A stretch of 64,000 nt of DNA, taken from NCBI GenBank assembly GCA_944321525.1, contig CALULQ010000020.1:1-64000 (forward strand), in the 5' to 3' direction. This stretch comes from an uncultured Paraprevotella sp. GTDB lineage: Bacteria; Bacteroidota; Bacteroidia; Bacteroidales; Bacteroidaceae. A program made the translations under genes and the position numbers. Numbering within the stretch: the stretch's first letter is position 1; every line of letters begins with the position of its first letter. This document shows positions 26,388 to 35,117 of the stretch, piece by piece. The notes under the pieces are model-generated. The model made no database searches. It saw nothing but the letters and a program-made list of their open reading frames with translations, and was not told the origin of the DNA.

Positions 26388-26501
26388 ATGAAAGCCCTCT
26401 TCACACAAATCCGCTTCTGGTGGTACGTCGCGTTGGAAAAATTAGGCCTCAGGCATGCTTCTCCCTCCGGACGTTCCAAAGGAAAAGAGGATTGCCAATG
26501 A
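26388..26501 (+). CDS. Candidate 37-residue small protein
   Basis: Starts MKALFTQIRFWWYVALEKLG, a Trp-rich amphipathic or membrane-seeking helix, and ends in a basic tail. It has its own -7 box at a suitable distance. Its last 53 bases overlap the end of the TagA-type gene on the other strand. I do not recognise it. It could be a real small protein, or the leftover 5' end of a gene replaced when the capsule cassette changed. Confidence 0.3.
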   Translation: MKALFTQIRFWWYVALEKLGLRHASPSGRSKGKEDCQ

Positions 26502-27171
26502 CATAACGCCGCCACATCCGCCGCGGCTCCTTCAGCAAACGGTAGAGCCACTCCAGCGAATGGTCCTGCCACCACTGCGGGGCGCGCCGGTAGGTGCCGG
26601 CAAAAAAGTCGAACACAGCGCCGATGGTACCCACGTGGCAATGAATGTCCAGTTCGTCCCAATGGGCGTAGGTCCACTTCTCCTGCTTGGGGGCCGTCAT
26701 GCCAATCCAGAGCAAGTCCGGGTCGGCCACGTTGATGGCCCTTATAATCGCCTCGTTGTCTTCCTCCGTAAACTCAGGCTTATAAGGCGGCGAATACGTC
26801 ACCACCTCGATATTGGGATACACGGCCTTGGCTCGCTCCACAATCAAAGCCAGCACCTTGGGCGAACTGCCCATGAACATGCACCGTCCGCCCCGCGCGT
26901 CCAGACGCCCCATCTCGAACTCGAACAAGTCCCAGCCCGCCACGCGCTCCCGTGGTTGCGACTTGCACTTCAACCAGCGGCACGCCTTCACGATGCTGGC
27001 CCCGTCCGGAATCAGGTAATCCCCGTTCCTCAACGCCTCGGCAAACAGCTCGTCCCTCTGCGCCGTGTTGAACGAATGCGCATTGATGGTGTTAATCAAC
27101 TTCTTGCCCGGAGGAATGTCCTCCAAAGCCGCCTTGGACTCAAGAATGTCCAAATCACTCAGCAACAACAT
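26449..27171 (-). CDS. WecG/TagA/CpsF-family glycosyltransferase
   Basis: 240 residues from the ATG at 27171. Family motifs are TINAHSFNTAQRDELF, LIPDGASIV, a central FMGSSPKVL, and the C-terminal LWIGMTAPKQEKW...GAVFDFFAGTYRRAPQW. These enzymes (GT26) add the second sugar, often ManNAc or a related residue, to an undecaprenyl-diphosphate-linked GlcNAc on the cytosolic face of the membrane. It is the last gene of the capsule operon and is more GC-rich than the cassette before it. No first-sugar transferase is seen in the locus. Confidence 0.88.
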   Translation of the reverse strand: MLLLSDLDILESKAALEDIPPGKKLINTINAHSFNTAQRDELFAEALRNGDYLIPDGASIVKACRWLKCKSQPRERVAGWDLFEFEMGRLDARGGRCMFMGSSPKVLALIVERAKAVYPNIEVVTYSPPYKPEFTEEDNEAIIRAINVADPDLLWIGMTAPKQEKWTYAHWDELDIHCHVGTIGAVFDFFAGTYRRAPQWWQDHSLEWLYRLLKEPRRMWRRYVIGNPLFLWNVRREKHA

Positions 27172-27218
27172 ATTAAATAAGATTTTTAGCACCTCTTTTT
27201 CTACACGCACAAAGAAAC

Positions 27219-28073
27219 TTAGGACTTACAAAGTTTCCTTTTTATCGTCGACCAAATCAGACGCGGAGTGATAGCCTGATATTTCAAGACCATAGCGGGA
27301 ACCACATAAATGTTGTGATATCCACGTTCATGAATTTGTTGGCAAAGAGAGAAATGCTCACAGTGAACCTCAACCCGAGGGTCGTCGTTCGGCAACACTT
27401 CATATCTCAGTCCCTTTATTACCTCATATTTATAGAGGGATAGACCTCCGAAAGCGGAATACACCCTCACCCAATCATCCGACGGACGCAACCGCCCAAA
27501 CAATTCCGGCATGGAATAAATCATCCGCTCAGTCTGCGGCACCAACTCCTCTCCCGTTCTTGTCAGGGCATACCCGTCATGATACCGCCTCTTAAAAGAA
27601 GGCGAACGCGAATACCCGAAAGCCGTCAGCACATCCCACTCGCGGTTCTCGGACAGCACGTCCAATACAGGCTGCACATACAATTGCGCCACATCCAGAT
27701 CCACTACCATCAGATAATCCGCTTCCCAACCTTGCCGCTCCACATAATCTAAATATTGGTTCCGCAGATGTGCCATCTTGCTGATACGCCGATAGGAGAA
27801 AAACGGATTCCCTTTCACCTCATGCGGGTCGGGAATCGTCCTTGAAGCATCCGTATCATTCAACAACACATGTATGCGTTCCGGACTATCTTGCCGCCAT
27901 GCCTTCAACAATTCCTTTGTCCCGTCCGTACTATCATTCTCATACACCACCACCCTGAAATCCTTGAAATGGCGGCACCATTCCCTCACGACCGGAATAT
28001 TCCTTACCAACCCACGCTCCGCATTGCGTACAATACTGCACACAATCAAAGTAGACTCATTCAATGGTTTCAT
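27219..28073 (-). CDS. GT-A-fold glycosyltransferase, CAP59/GT69-like
   Basis: 284 residues. It starts TLIVCSIVRNAERGLVRNIP, then VVVYENDSTDGTKELL, with a DxD-type site in LMVVDLDVAQ and a HCEHFSLCQQI segment. The ENDSTDGT and DLD patterns resemble the CAP59/GT69 mannosyltransferases. It acts on the cytosolic side in building the capsule repeat unit. Its start overlaps the end of the acyltransferase gene by 4 bp. Sugar and acceptor are unknown. Confidence 0.72.
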   Translation of the reverse strand: MKPLNESTLIVCSIVRNAERGLVRNIPVVREWCRHFKDFRVVVYENDSTDGTKELLKAWRQDSPERIHVLLNDTDASRTIPDPHEVKGNPFFSYRRISKMAHLRNQYLDYVERQGWEADYLMVVDLDVAQLYVQPVLDVLSENREWDVLTAFGYSRSPSFKRRYHDGYALTRTGEELVPQTERMIYSMPELFGRLRPSDDWVRVYSAFGGLSLYKYEVIKGLRYEVLPNDDPRVEVHCEHFSLCQQIHERGYHNIYVVPAMVLKYQAITPRLIWSTIKRKLCKS

Positions 28074-29074
28074 ATATACTTCAATAACAAACGACCTACC
28101 TTATCAGCCAGATTTTTATTCACAATGGCCGCGAAATATATCAGAAGCAACAGCATGAAGACATTCAACGGGAATGGCAGCTGTGGCATCATCCATGTAA
28201 TCAGGTAAATCTGGACAATATAAATATCAAGTGTCAGGTTCGACATGCTGACGCATACACGCTTTATCGTGTCCGGCCACCTCTTGGCATAAATCCATGC
28301 AGCAAAATCCCTGGCAAAACACACTATCAATGCCAACAGTAACGGAATGGCAACGACCTGCATTTGTGCCACCCATTCAATATTCCCGGCAATCTTTTTG
28401 TACGTAAAAAACAAAACGACGGATATTGGGAAGCAGCAGACCCTCCACCCTCGAGTCGAAAATGCCATCCCACACAACTTGGTATAGTACCCCCACGCAA
28501 AAAACGAGAAATAGTAAGGCCAGCACTTAAGACCTCCTTCATCCATAAACACCTGTGACGATTTTGGGACGAACAATGCGTACCATAGAAGGTATAAAGC
28601 TACAACCATCACCCCAAGATAGAGGAAAGTCCATTTTACCCCCCCCCATTTGTAAACTAAATTAACTTTCCCAATCAGAAACTTTTCCAAGAAATACATC
28701 ACGACAAAAAACACTAATATTGCATTTACAAACCAATATGTCGTAGGATACAACCAATTATACCATGCATATCCATTGGAGTTATCCCTAAAAAAGTCAC
28801 ATGAAACCGCAAGCAGCATAAACACCCAAACAGAAGGCATCAATCTGAGCACTTTCTTTAAGATCCACTCCCCCGCAAACTTTTCCTCCCTGAAACTGAG
28901 CAGATATCCACTGCAATAGAAGAATATCGAGTTCCCTATAGCTCCTCCGACAAACAAGTTGGCAAAACTCTCCGGAACCGTCCACTTAAAATGAAACCAC
29001 GTAATAAAGAAAGCCGCCATGGCCTTCATCACCGCAACCTCGTTGTAATAACCCTTCGTATAAAGATTCATCAT
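28070..29074 (-). CDS. Acyltransferase 3 family membrane protein
   Basis: 334 residues with about ten hydrophobic spans. The opening VAVMKAMAAFFITWFHFKW includes the conserved His, and FFYCSGYLLSFREEKF follows. This is the acyltransferase-3/OafA-type pattern, used to O-acetylate surface polysaccharides from the inner membrane. AT-rich like its neighbours. It overlaps the next gene by 4 bp. Confidence 0.82.
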   Translation of the reverse strand: MMNLYTKGYYNEVAVMKAMAAFFITWFHFKWTVPESFANLFVGGAIGNSIFFYCSGYLLSFREEKFAGEWILKKVLRLMPSVWVFMLLAVSCDFFRDNSNGYAWYNWLYPTTYWFVNAILVFFVVMYFLEKFLIGKVNLVYKWGGVKWTFLYLGVMVVALYLLWYALFVPKSSQVFMDEGGLKCWPYYFSFFAWGYYTKLCGMAFSTRGWRVCCFPISVVLFFTYKKIAGNIEWVAQMQVVAIPLLLALIVCFARDFAAWIYAKRWPDTIKRVCVSMSNLTLDIYIVQIYLITWMMPQLPFPLNVFMLLLLIYFAAIVNKNLADKVGRLLLKYI

Positions 29075-29127
29075 CGCATCCTATCCACCTACCAAAACAA
29101 TCAATCAACAATCAGCACCATATAAGT

Positions 29128-30267
29128 TCACTTACTCAGTATTTCACAAAACAAATCATTCCATTGTTCCATAATAACATCTGGAGCAAAATTCATAGAA
29201 CGCCTAAATGCTCTCTCTCCCATTTTGCACATCAAATCATGATTCTGTAACAAATTAATCAGCGAATCCGCTAACCCTTTTACATCTCCCACCTCAACAA
29301 GCATTCCTTCCTGCCCATCAACTATTATATCACGAGGACCACACTGACAAGAAAAAGCCACCACTGGAAGCCCACAAGAAATGGCCTCCAACATAGCCAT
29401 GGGCATACCTTCATATCTTGATGTCATCACAAATACAGAACTTTCAAGATATTTTTGCTGAACACATTTTGTCGGTCCTTGGATAAAAAGGGAATCTGAC
29501 AAATCCATTTGTTTAATCTTATCGTGCAACATCGAATATAACTCACCATCACCATAATGATATAAAGACCATTCAGGGCATCGTTCATGAACAATTTTCC
29601 ATACGTCAAGTAAATAATCAACTCCTTTCTGATAAGATAAACGTCCAACCGATATTACCTTTTTCTGGTTCAATTTACTTCTGCCTTTTTGTTCAAACCA
29701 ACAAGCATTGGGAATTACTCTCAAATTACGCATCTTGCCCCAGTACTTCCGGTCTTCCTCTGTTAAAATAACAAACCTATTAAAATTTCGTGCCCAGCAT
29801 CTTTCCATCAAGGTCTTCACTTTAAACAAGCCTCCCAATATAGCACCCTGATTTTCATGTCTAATAATATCAAAATAGCGTGAAAAATGGATTTCCACTA
29901 TTTTTTTACTTCCATCCTTCAACTTCCACAAAAATGACATATCCTCATGCCACATTGACACTACAATATCAGCCTTTATCCGACATAGTAATTTTTCAAG
30001 TTTCTGCTTATGAATTTTGTTTTTCTTTATATAAGCAATTCCTCTTCTCAACAAGTTCTTATGTCTATCATCATCATAATTTATAGCTAAATCTATAAAG
30101 CGTATCTCAGGAGAAAAGTGAAAAAAATTCTTTTTCCCATATTGGTCTGTTGTTATAATATAGACTTCATATCCATAATGTGTTACTAGATAGTTTGCCT
30201 TATTACACAATACATTCTCCATCCCTCCCGAGTTAAAGGTAGAACGTATACAATACACAACCCTCAT
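29128..30267 (-). CDS. GT4-family glycosyltransferase
   Basis: 379 residues, GT-B fold. The N-terminal half starts VYCIRSTFNSGGMENVL. The C-terminal half has KKVISVGRLSYQKGVDYLL and the nucleotide-sugar motif SRYEGMPMAMLEAISCGLPV (E-x7-E). It transfers a sugar to the lipid-linked capsule unit in the cytosol. It is separated by 15 bp from another GT4 gene upstream. Confidence 0.88.
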   Translation of the reverse strand: MRVVYCIRSTFNSGGMENVLCNKANYLVTHYGYEVYIITTDQYGKKNFFHFSPEIRFIDLAINYDDDRHKNLLRRGIAYIKKNKIHKQKLEKLLCRIKADIVVSMWHEDMSFLWKLKDGSKKIVEIHFSRYFDIIRHENQGAILGGLFKVKTLMERCWARNFNRFVILTEEDRKYWGKMRNLRVIPNACWFEQKGRSKLNQKKVISVGRLSYQKGVDYLLDVWKIVHERCPEWSLYHYGDGELYSMLHDKIKQMDLSDSLFIQGPTKCVQQKYLESSVFVMTSRYEGMPMAMLEAISCGLPVVAFSCQCGPRDIIVDGQEGMLVEVGDVKGLADSLINLLQNHDLMCKMGERAFRRSMNFAPDVIMEQWNDLFCEILSK

Positions 30268-30282
30268 AAACTTCCTTAATTA

Positions 30283-31428
30283 TCACGCTTTATAAACTAA
30301 AATATAAGTCTCTGCTATTTCATTCCAAGACCATTTAGTCTTACACATTTCTGATATATTCTTCTCCATGTTACGCTTCATCATCTTGTCCGACAATAAT
30401 TCTATCATGGCTTCCCCTAATTTACCAGAATCTCTTGGAGGAACAAGAAGTCCTGTAAATCCGTCAATCACGACTTCTTTTAATGCACCGACATCCGTTG
30501 CCACAACAGTTTTCCCCATGGAAAATGCCGTATGGATGACTCCGCTTTGTGTTGCATCCGTATACGGACAAACAACATATTCACAATCAACCAACAATTG
30601 CGCCAACTCGGCCATCTCTATATATCGGTTCAACAGATGAATATATGATAGTCCTTGATAAGGACTGTAATCAAAATACAAATCCCCCCCACCAGCAACT
30701 ATAAGCTCAACATCCGGATATACATCATGGAGTTTCTTCATCGCTTCTAACAGATATTCAATTCCTTTATATGGAGAAATCCGTCCACAAAACAATACAT
30801 ATCTTTTACCATTTACCATCCTTTTCACGGGATACCGCAAGATGCAATCATAAGTACCCAACTTGTTTACATAAACTTGCGATGGCCTTAAATGGTATGC
30901 TGTGACAAAGTCCTGTTTCTGACAATCACTAAGCAAAACAAATTTAGGAACCAACCTCATTGACAACTTTCGAAAAAATTCCCGGCGGAATGACTGCTCG
31001 CCTGTATGAGGAAACGGATCATGCACGGTCAAAACCATTCGCTTCCTAAACCGATAGAGGAAACATTGATTAGTATCTATCCAACCAACCACATGAACCA
31101 CATCAGGATTTATTTCATCTATCATTTTAGCCAAACGATAATGAATAGATATATTGAGGGGATAAAGAGCTTTTTCATGTGTACGATTCACGACCCACAT
31201 TTTTTTCATTGAAAAATAATCCTCATACACTTTCAATTCCGGATATGTAATAGCAGGCATAATTCCATAAGCTTGTACTTGATGCATTATGCTAAACAAG
31301 GTTGAGTTCAAAAAATAACACGGCAAGTCCAAAAAATAGTACACATCATGCCCCATACGTTGTAACTCTCTCACTAACGGAAAATCACAGTCGGCAAAAC
31401 AAGGAAGTGAATAATAAACAATCTTCAT
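30283..31428 (-). CDS. GT4-family glycosyltransferase
   Basis: 381 residues, GT-B fold: MKIVYYSLPCFADCDFPLV at the N-terminus, then VLFCGRISPYKGIEYLLEA and a C-terminal TDATQSGVIHTAFSMGKTVV segment (family E-x7-E position degenerate) followed by GFTGLLVPPRD. It lies between the GT2 gene (5-bp gap) and another GT4 gene. Donor and acceptor are unknown. Confidence 0.86.
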   Translation of the reverse strand: MKIVYYSLPCFADCDFPLVRELQRMGHDVYYFLDLPCYFLNSTLFSIMHQVQAYGIMPAITYPELKVYEDYFSMKKMWVVNRTHEKALYPLNISIHYRLAKMIDEINPDVVHVVGWIDTNQCFLYRFRKRMVLTVHDPFPHTGEQSFRREFFRKLSMRLVPKFVLLSDCQKQDFVTAYHLRPSQVYVNKLGTYDCILRYPVKRMVNGKRYVLFCGRISPYKGIEYLLEAMKKLHDVYPDVELIVAGGGDLYFDYSPYQGLSYIHLLNRYIEMAELAQLLVDCEYVVCPYTDATQSGVIHTAFSMGKTVVATDVGALKEVVIDGFTGLLVPPRDSGKLGEAMIELLSDKMMKRNMEKNISEMCKTKWSWNEIAETYILVYKA

Positions 31429-31433
31429 AATCT

Positions 31434-32372
31434 CTACTTTCTAAGATTGAACATATTTGCCAATTTATAAAAGAACGCTTTAAGAAAACTATTCCTATCT
31501 ATGCTATATCTTTTATCCCTATGGTTAAAACACAGATGAAAAAAATCATTCCATGAGGCCTGTATCAAATATGAAGTCTTTTCCATCTGCTCATTCCCCT
31601 TTCTTTTCTGAATAATGATCTCGCCCAATAAATTATCCTTTCTTGCGACAAAATCGTGAATCCAACCTGTAAACAAAGTATGAGCCACTATTTTCTCAAC
31701 TGCATTCCGATGTCCTTCTGTTGACAAATTCTCCCCACTCATTCTAAACGAAGAAAGCCATTCCGTTGTAGATACAATCCCACCTTTGGAGGCAAAAAGG
31801 ACCACCGACGCAAAATCTGCACACCAAGCTTTCGGAAACGACACATATCCATGCAATTCATCCAAACGCTTTTTCCGATATAGGAATTCGGAAATAGTCT
31901 GCCTTCTCACACCACTTACGATATGCCACAAATAAAGTTCTGCACTTTCCCATGTCGGAGATGACGGAAAAAAATCCATTGTCTCATTTTTCCCGTTAAT
32001 CAGCTTCACCCCAGAACGAAAGACATCTACATCAGGATATAATGCAGCCAGTTTCAACAATGTTTCAAGGAAAGTAGGCGAATATAAATCATCATCACAT
32101 AACAAGGCAAAAAACTCCCCTTTCGCGTAACTCAAACATCTATTCCAATTAGCGACCGGATCCTTTCCACCGATATTCTGTTCATTCACATAGTAACGGA
32201 TTCTATCGTCGTGATAACTACCGACAATATCATCAATCGGTTCAGGAGAACAATCATTTACAATGATCAATTCGAGATTATCATAAGTCTGCCTCAAAAC
32301 CGAATCAATAGCCTGTCGCAAAAAGGAACTTTTATATGCAGGCATCGCAACGGAAACAAATGGTCTTATCAT
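31434..32372 (-). CDS. GT2-family glycosyltransferase
   Basis: 312 residues. The N-terminal GT-A domain is classical: VSVAMPAYKSSFLRQAIDSV, LELIIVNDCS, VANWNRCLSYAKGEFFALLC and the DDDL metal site. The C-terminal 100 residues are variable. It builds part of the capsule repeat. It lies 6 bp after the polymerase gene. Confidence 0.9.
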   Translation of the reverse strand: MIRPFVSVAMPAYKSSFLRQAIDSVLRQTYDNLELIIVNDCSPEPIDDIVGSYHDDRIRYYVNEQNIGGKDPVANWNRCLSYAKGEFFALLCDDDLYSPTFLETLLKLAALYPDVDVFRSGVKLINGKNETMDFFPSSPTWESAELYLWHIVSGVRRQTISEFLYRKKRLDELHGYVSFPKAWCADFASVVLFASKGGIVSTTEWLSSFRMSGENLSTEGHRNAVEKIVAHTLFTGWIHDFVARKDNLLGEIIIQKRKGNEQMEKTSYLIQASWNDFFHLCFNHRDKRYSIDRNSFLKAFFYKLANMFNLRK

Positions 32373-32378
32373 ACTAAA

Positions 32379-33599
32379 CTAATTATGTATTGGTATATTT
32401 TGCCGATTCTTCAAGACATGCAGGCCAGCTATATACAAAATAGCAGCCCAGAAAAAGTATTCTTGAGATGCACGATATGGAAATATCAAAATAGAATCCA
32501 TGGCTGTACCCAAAACGAGCAAACGTATATATAAAGGAATACACTTCCGATATCTGAACAACAAAGAATACAACAGAGAAAAATACAGCACAGCAATGAA
32601 AATGCCATAATGAAACACTTCCCCCACTAATCCAATATCAGACGGATATAGTCCTAACACTTGCTGCCAGCGAGCCAGCTCATAAGGATGGCCATTTCCA
32701 AAGAAAAAAGAAATTGGACTTTGTACTATCTTGTCTACATAAAATCCAAATGCAATAGTCCTCGGGTTAAAGCGAGCATCCTCATTCTGAGTCATCTCAA
32801 AAAAGTAAGCAAAAAGGCTATCCGCATTGCGAATCAAGACAATCGTCGAAATAATAAGAAGAACCATGGCAACCATCCTCATTCGTCCACTCTTCACAAA
32901 AAAGACAGAGACCAATAGTGTAAACAAGGAAGCCACAATAACCTGGCGAGTAAGCGTCAGATAAACGGACATAAGAAAAACACCAAACATAACCATATTC
33001 CTCAGTGACACCTTTAGCAGTAACTGAACCCAATAATAATACATACAAAACAGAACAAATTGAATACCAGGCAATCTAAAACGATAGAGCCCATTTCGGA
33101 CTTCTGCCACATTGGATCCATGCTCAAGTCCTGAATCGGGACGATACACACCGAATAAAGCGCCTGAAATATCGAACTGCTGAACAATCTGCAAAGAAAG
33201 CATCACAAGAGCTAATACTGTAAAAAGCTTCAGTATTTGCCTTTCTGAGACTTTATATAAATAAAACAAATAGAAAAACAAATAGGCCAAAATAGCCACT
33301 ATTGTATGACGTTCCTCCCATGGCGACTCCTCATAAACGACCATCCTCCCAAATAAAGCCAGGCAAGGAATAATCATCATCCATCTGATATATTTCTCAA
33401 AAGGCATGACCTTTCCATTCAATCTATTCCTTTTCAGACATACAACCAGAACAATACCGCCACATACAATCCAATTCAACCATCCTGATAAAGTCCTATC
33501 CCAATATTTATAGTTAAACCCCTCAATGACATTCACTATAAAACAGAAAGCAAAAACAAGGAACAATACATTCCGTTTTTTCACATCATGGAAATCCAT
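32379..33599 (-). CDS. Wzy-like O-antigen/capsule polymerase
   Basis: 406 residues with about 11 membrane spans and no other motif. A large polar loop lies between late spans, and the sequence is variable and AT-rich. Size, topology and place among glycosyltransferases and a flippase point to the Wzy polymerase, which joins repeat units on the periplasmic face. Primary sequence gives no firm family match by eye. The 218 bp upstream (33600-33817) hold no gene that I can see. Confidence 0.75.
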   Translation of the reverse strand: MDFHDVKKRNVLFLVFAFCFIVNVIEGFNYKYWDRTLSGWLNWIVCGGIVLVVCLKRNRLNGKVMPFEKYIRWMMIIPCLALFGRMVVYEESPWEERHTIVAILAYLFFYLFYLYKVSERQILKLFTVLALVMLSLQIVQQFDISGALFGVYRPDSGLEHGSNVAEVRNGLYRFRLPGIQFVLFCMYYYWVQLLLKVSLRNMVMFGVFLMSVYLTLTRQVIVASLFTLLVSVFFVKSGRMRMVAMVLLIISTIVLIRNADSLFAYFFEMTQNEDARFNPRTIAFGFYVDKIVQSPISFFFGNGHPYELARWQQVLGLYPSDIGLVGEVFHYGIFIAVLYFSLLYSLLFRYRKCIPLYIRLLVLGTAMDSILIFPYRASQEYFFWAAILYIAGLHVLKNRQNIPIHN

Positions 33600-33817
33600 A
33601 TCAACTGCCCTATTACAAACATTTCGTCAAAACAGCCTCACAATTCATTTTACTATTTTACTTTACGTTTATGCCTTTACATGTTTTTTCCCCACTTTAT
33701 AAAATAAGCATCATGGGGACGGTACAATATAACATCTTCATTTGCAAGAAAGAGATATGATAACACATGCAGAATTTCAGAAACAACAAGCTATATTTTT
33801 ATAGCAAATTCCACTAA

Positions 33818-35035
33818 TTAAACAAGCGCATGCACACAACATGCCTCAAAACATGCTCTTGCTCTATTTTTAGCTTTAAATTGTAGCTCAAAAGGAGTCG
33901 GCAATTCACCTACCAACATCTCATAATGCCGAATTGCATTCTCCATCTCTAAAGAATCAAAAAATATTTTAGTGATATCTATCATTCTTTCCGTATTGCC
34001 CAATTCTTTAAGCAATCCAGACATTTTGTGTTCATAGCTAAGGCTAATGAAAGGAGTCGCCTGATTTATGGCGAACACAATGGAATGATAGCGGGCACCT
34101 ATCATAAGAGCGGCTTTATGGATTACAGCCTGTTGAACATCGCTACTATAAACATCCGGTATAACTATTACGTCTTCTTTATACGGACACCTTTCCCTCA
34201 GCTCACAGAAATAGGAATAGTCGTTGCGCGGCTGATGACTGGTTTGTGGAAGCATTACAATCCTATGGTCAGGATACTGACGATGCACAATATCCATTAA
34301 ACAAAGATAAAAGCCATTTATATCCGATGGAAGAATAGAACGATAAGCAAAATGCCATATCAATTCATTCGGCACAAACGTAATGTATTTTCCGCTCCCT
34401 ATCATTCGCTCTACCTCAGTTGGAATTTCCACTGTAATAGAATCCAGAAAAGCAGAATCTACGGTAGGTGTACATTTCACGTTTAACTCATTTGCCCATT
34501 GTATAGACTCTGCATCTCTCAGGCTCACAAAGGAACAATAGTTCAACGCCCCTCGAGCCAGATTTTTAAAGCGTCGTTGGGCCCAATCATTTTCTCTGAA
34601 AGGACCTATACTTCTACCATAATACACCAAAGGTTTTGCCATTTTACGCGCCAAGAGTAACATAGACAAATGTTTCCAGTCTTGAAAACCTCCTAAATTA
34701 ATTCCCCCCGGTGCCATCATAATGACATCAGCCCACTCATACCATTTTATTACTTTTCTCCATGTAGGCAGACAATCAAGCATCCAGCCCACATGGTATT
34801 TATAAGCTCTATACATAACTGTCAGAAACACCTTAGTATTTGTTGCATGAAGATTCACCCACTTTACTTGGGATCGCTTCATGTCAAACTCATTTATGGC
34901 TAGCTGCCCTGCATCTATCTCCAATACAGATATCTCAACATCAGGAATAGCTTTAAGCAAGCTTCTTATCAATCCCTTATGTGCAGATTCATCTCCCCTG
35001 TTATATAAAGGCTGTCCAACAAGCAATATTTTCAT
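33818..35035 (-). CDS. Polysaccharide pyruvyltransferase-family protein
   Basis: 405 residues. The family pattern is clear: MKILLVGQPLYNRGDESAHK at the start, MMAPGGINLGGFQDW, VYYGRSIGPF, and a C-terminal IGARYHSIVFAINQATPFISLSYEHK. These enzymes (CsaB/WcaK type) add a pyruvyl ketal to a capsule sugar, making the polymer acidic. It lies 82 bp after the MenD-like gene. Confidence 0.85.
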   Translation of the reverse strand: MKILLVGQPLYNRGDESAHKGLIRSLLKAIPDVEISVLEIDAGQLAINEFDMKRSQVKWVNLHATNTKVFLTVMYRAYKYHVGWMLDCLPTWRKVIKWYEWADVIMMAPGGINLGGFQDWKHLSMLLLARKMAKPLVYYGRSIGPFRENDWAQRRFKNLARGALNYCSFVSLRDAESIQWANELNVKCTPTVDSAFLDSITVEIPTEVERMIGSGKYITFVPNELIWHFAYRSILPSDINGFYLCLMDIVHRQYPDHRIVMLPQTSHQPRNDYSYFCELRERCPYKEDVIVIPDVYSSDVQQAVIHKAALMIGARYHSIVFAINQATPFISLSYEHKMSGLLKELGNTERMIDITKIFFDSLEMENAIRHYEMLVGELPTPFELQFKAKNRARACFEACCVHALV

Positions 35036-35117
35036 TTTTTATCTTATTTTATTTAGCAATCTACCGACAACTATTTTTCTTCCAATCTATATAGACGGCA
35101 ATAAAAAAAACGACCAT

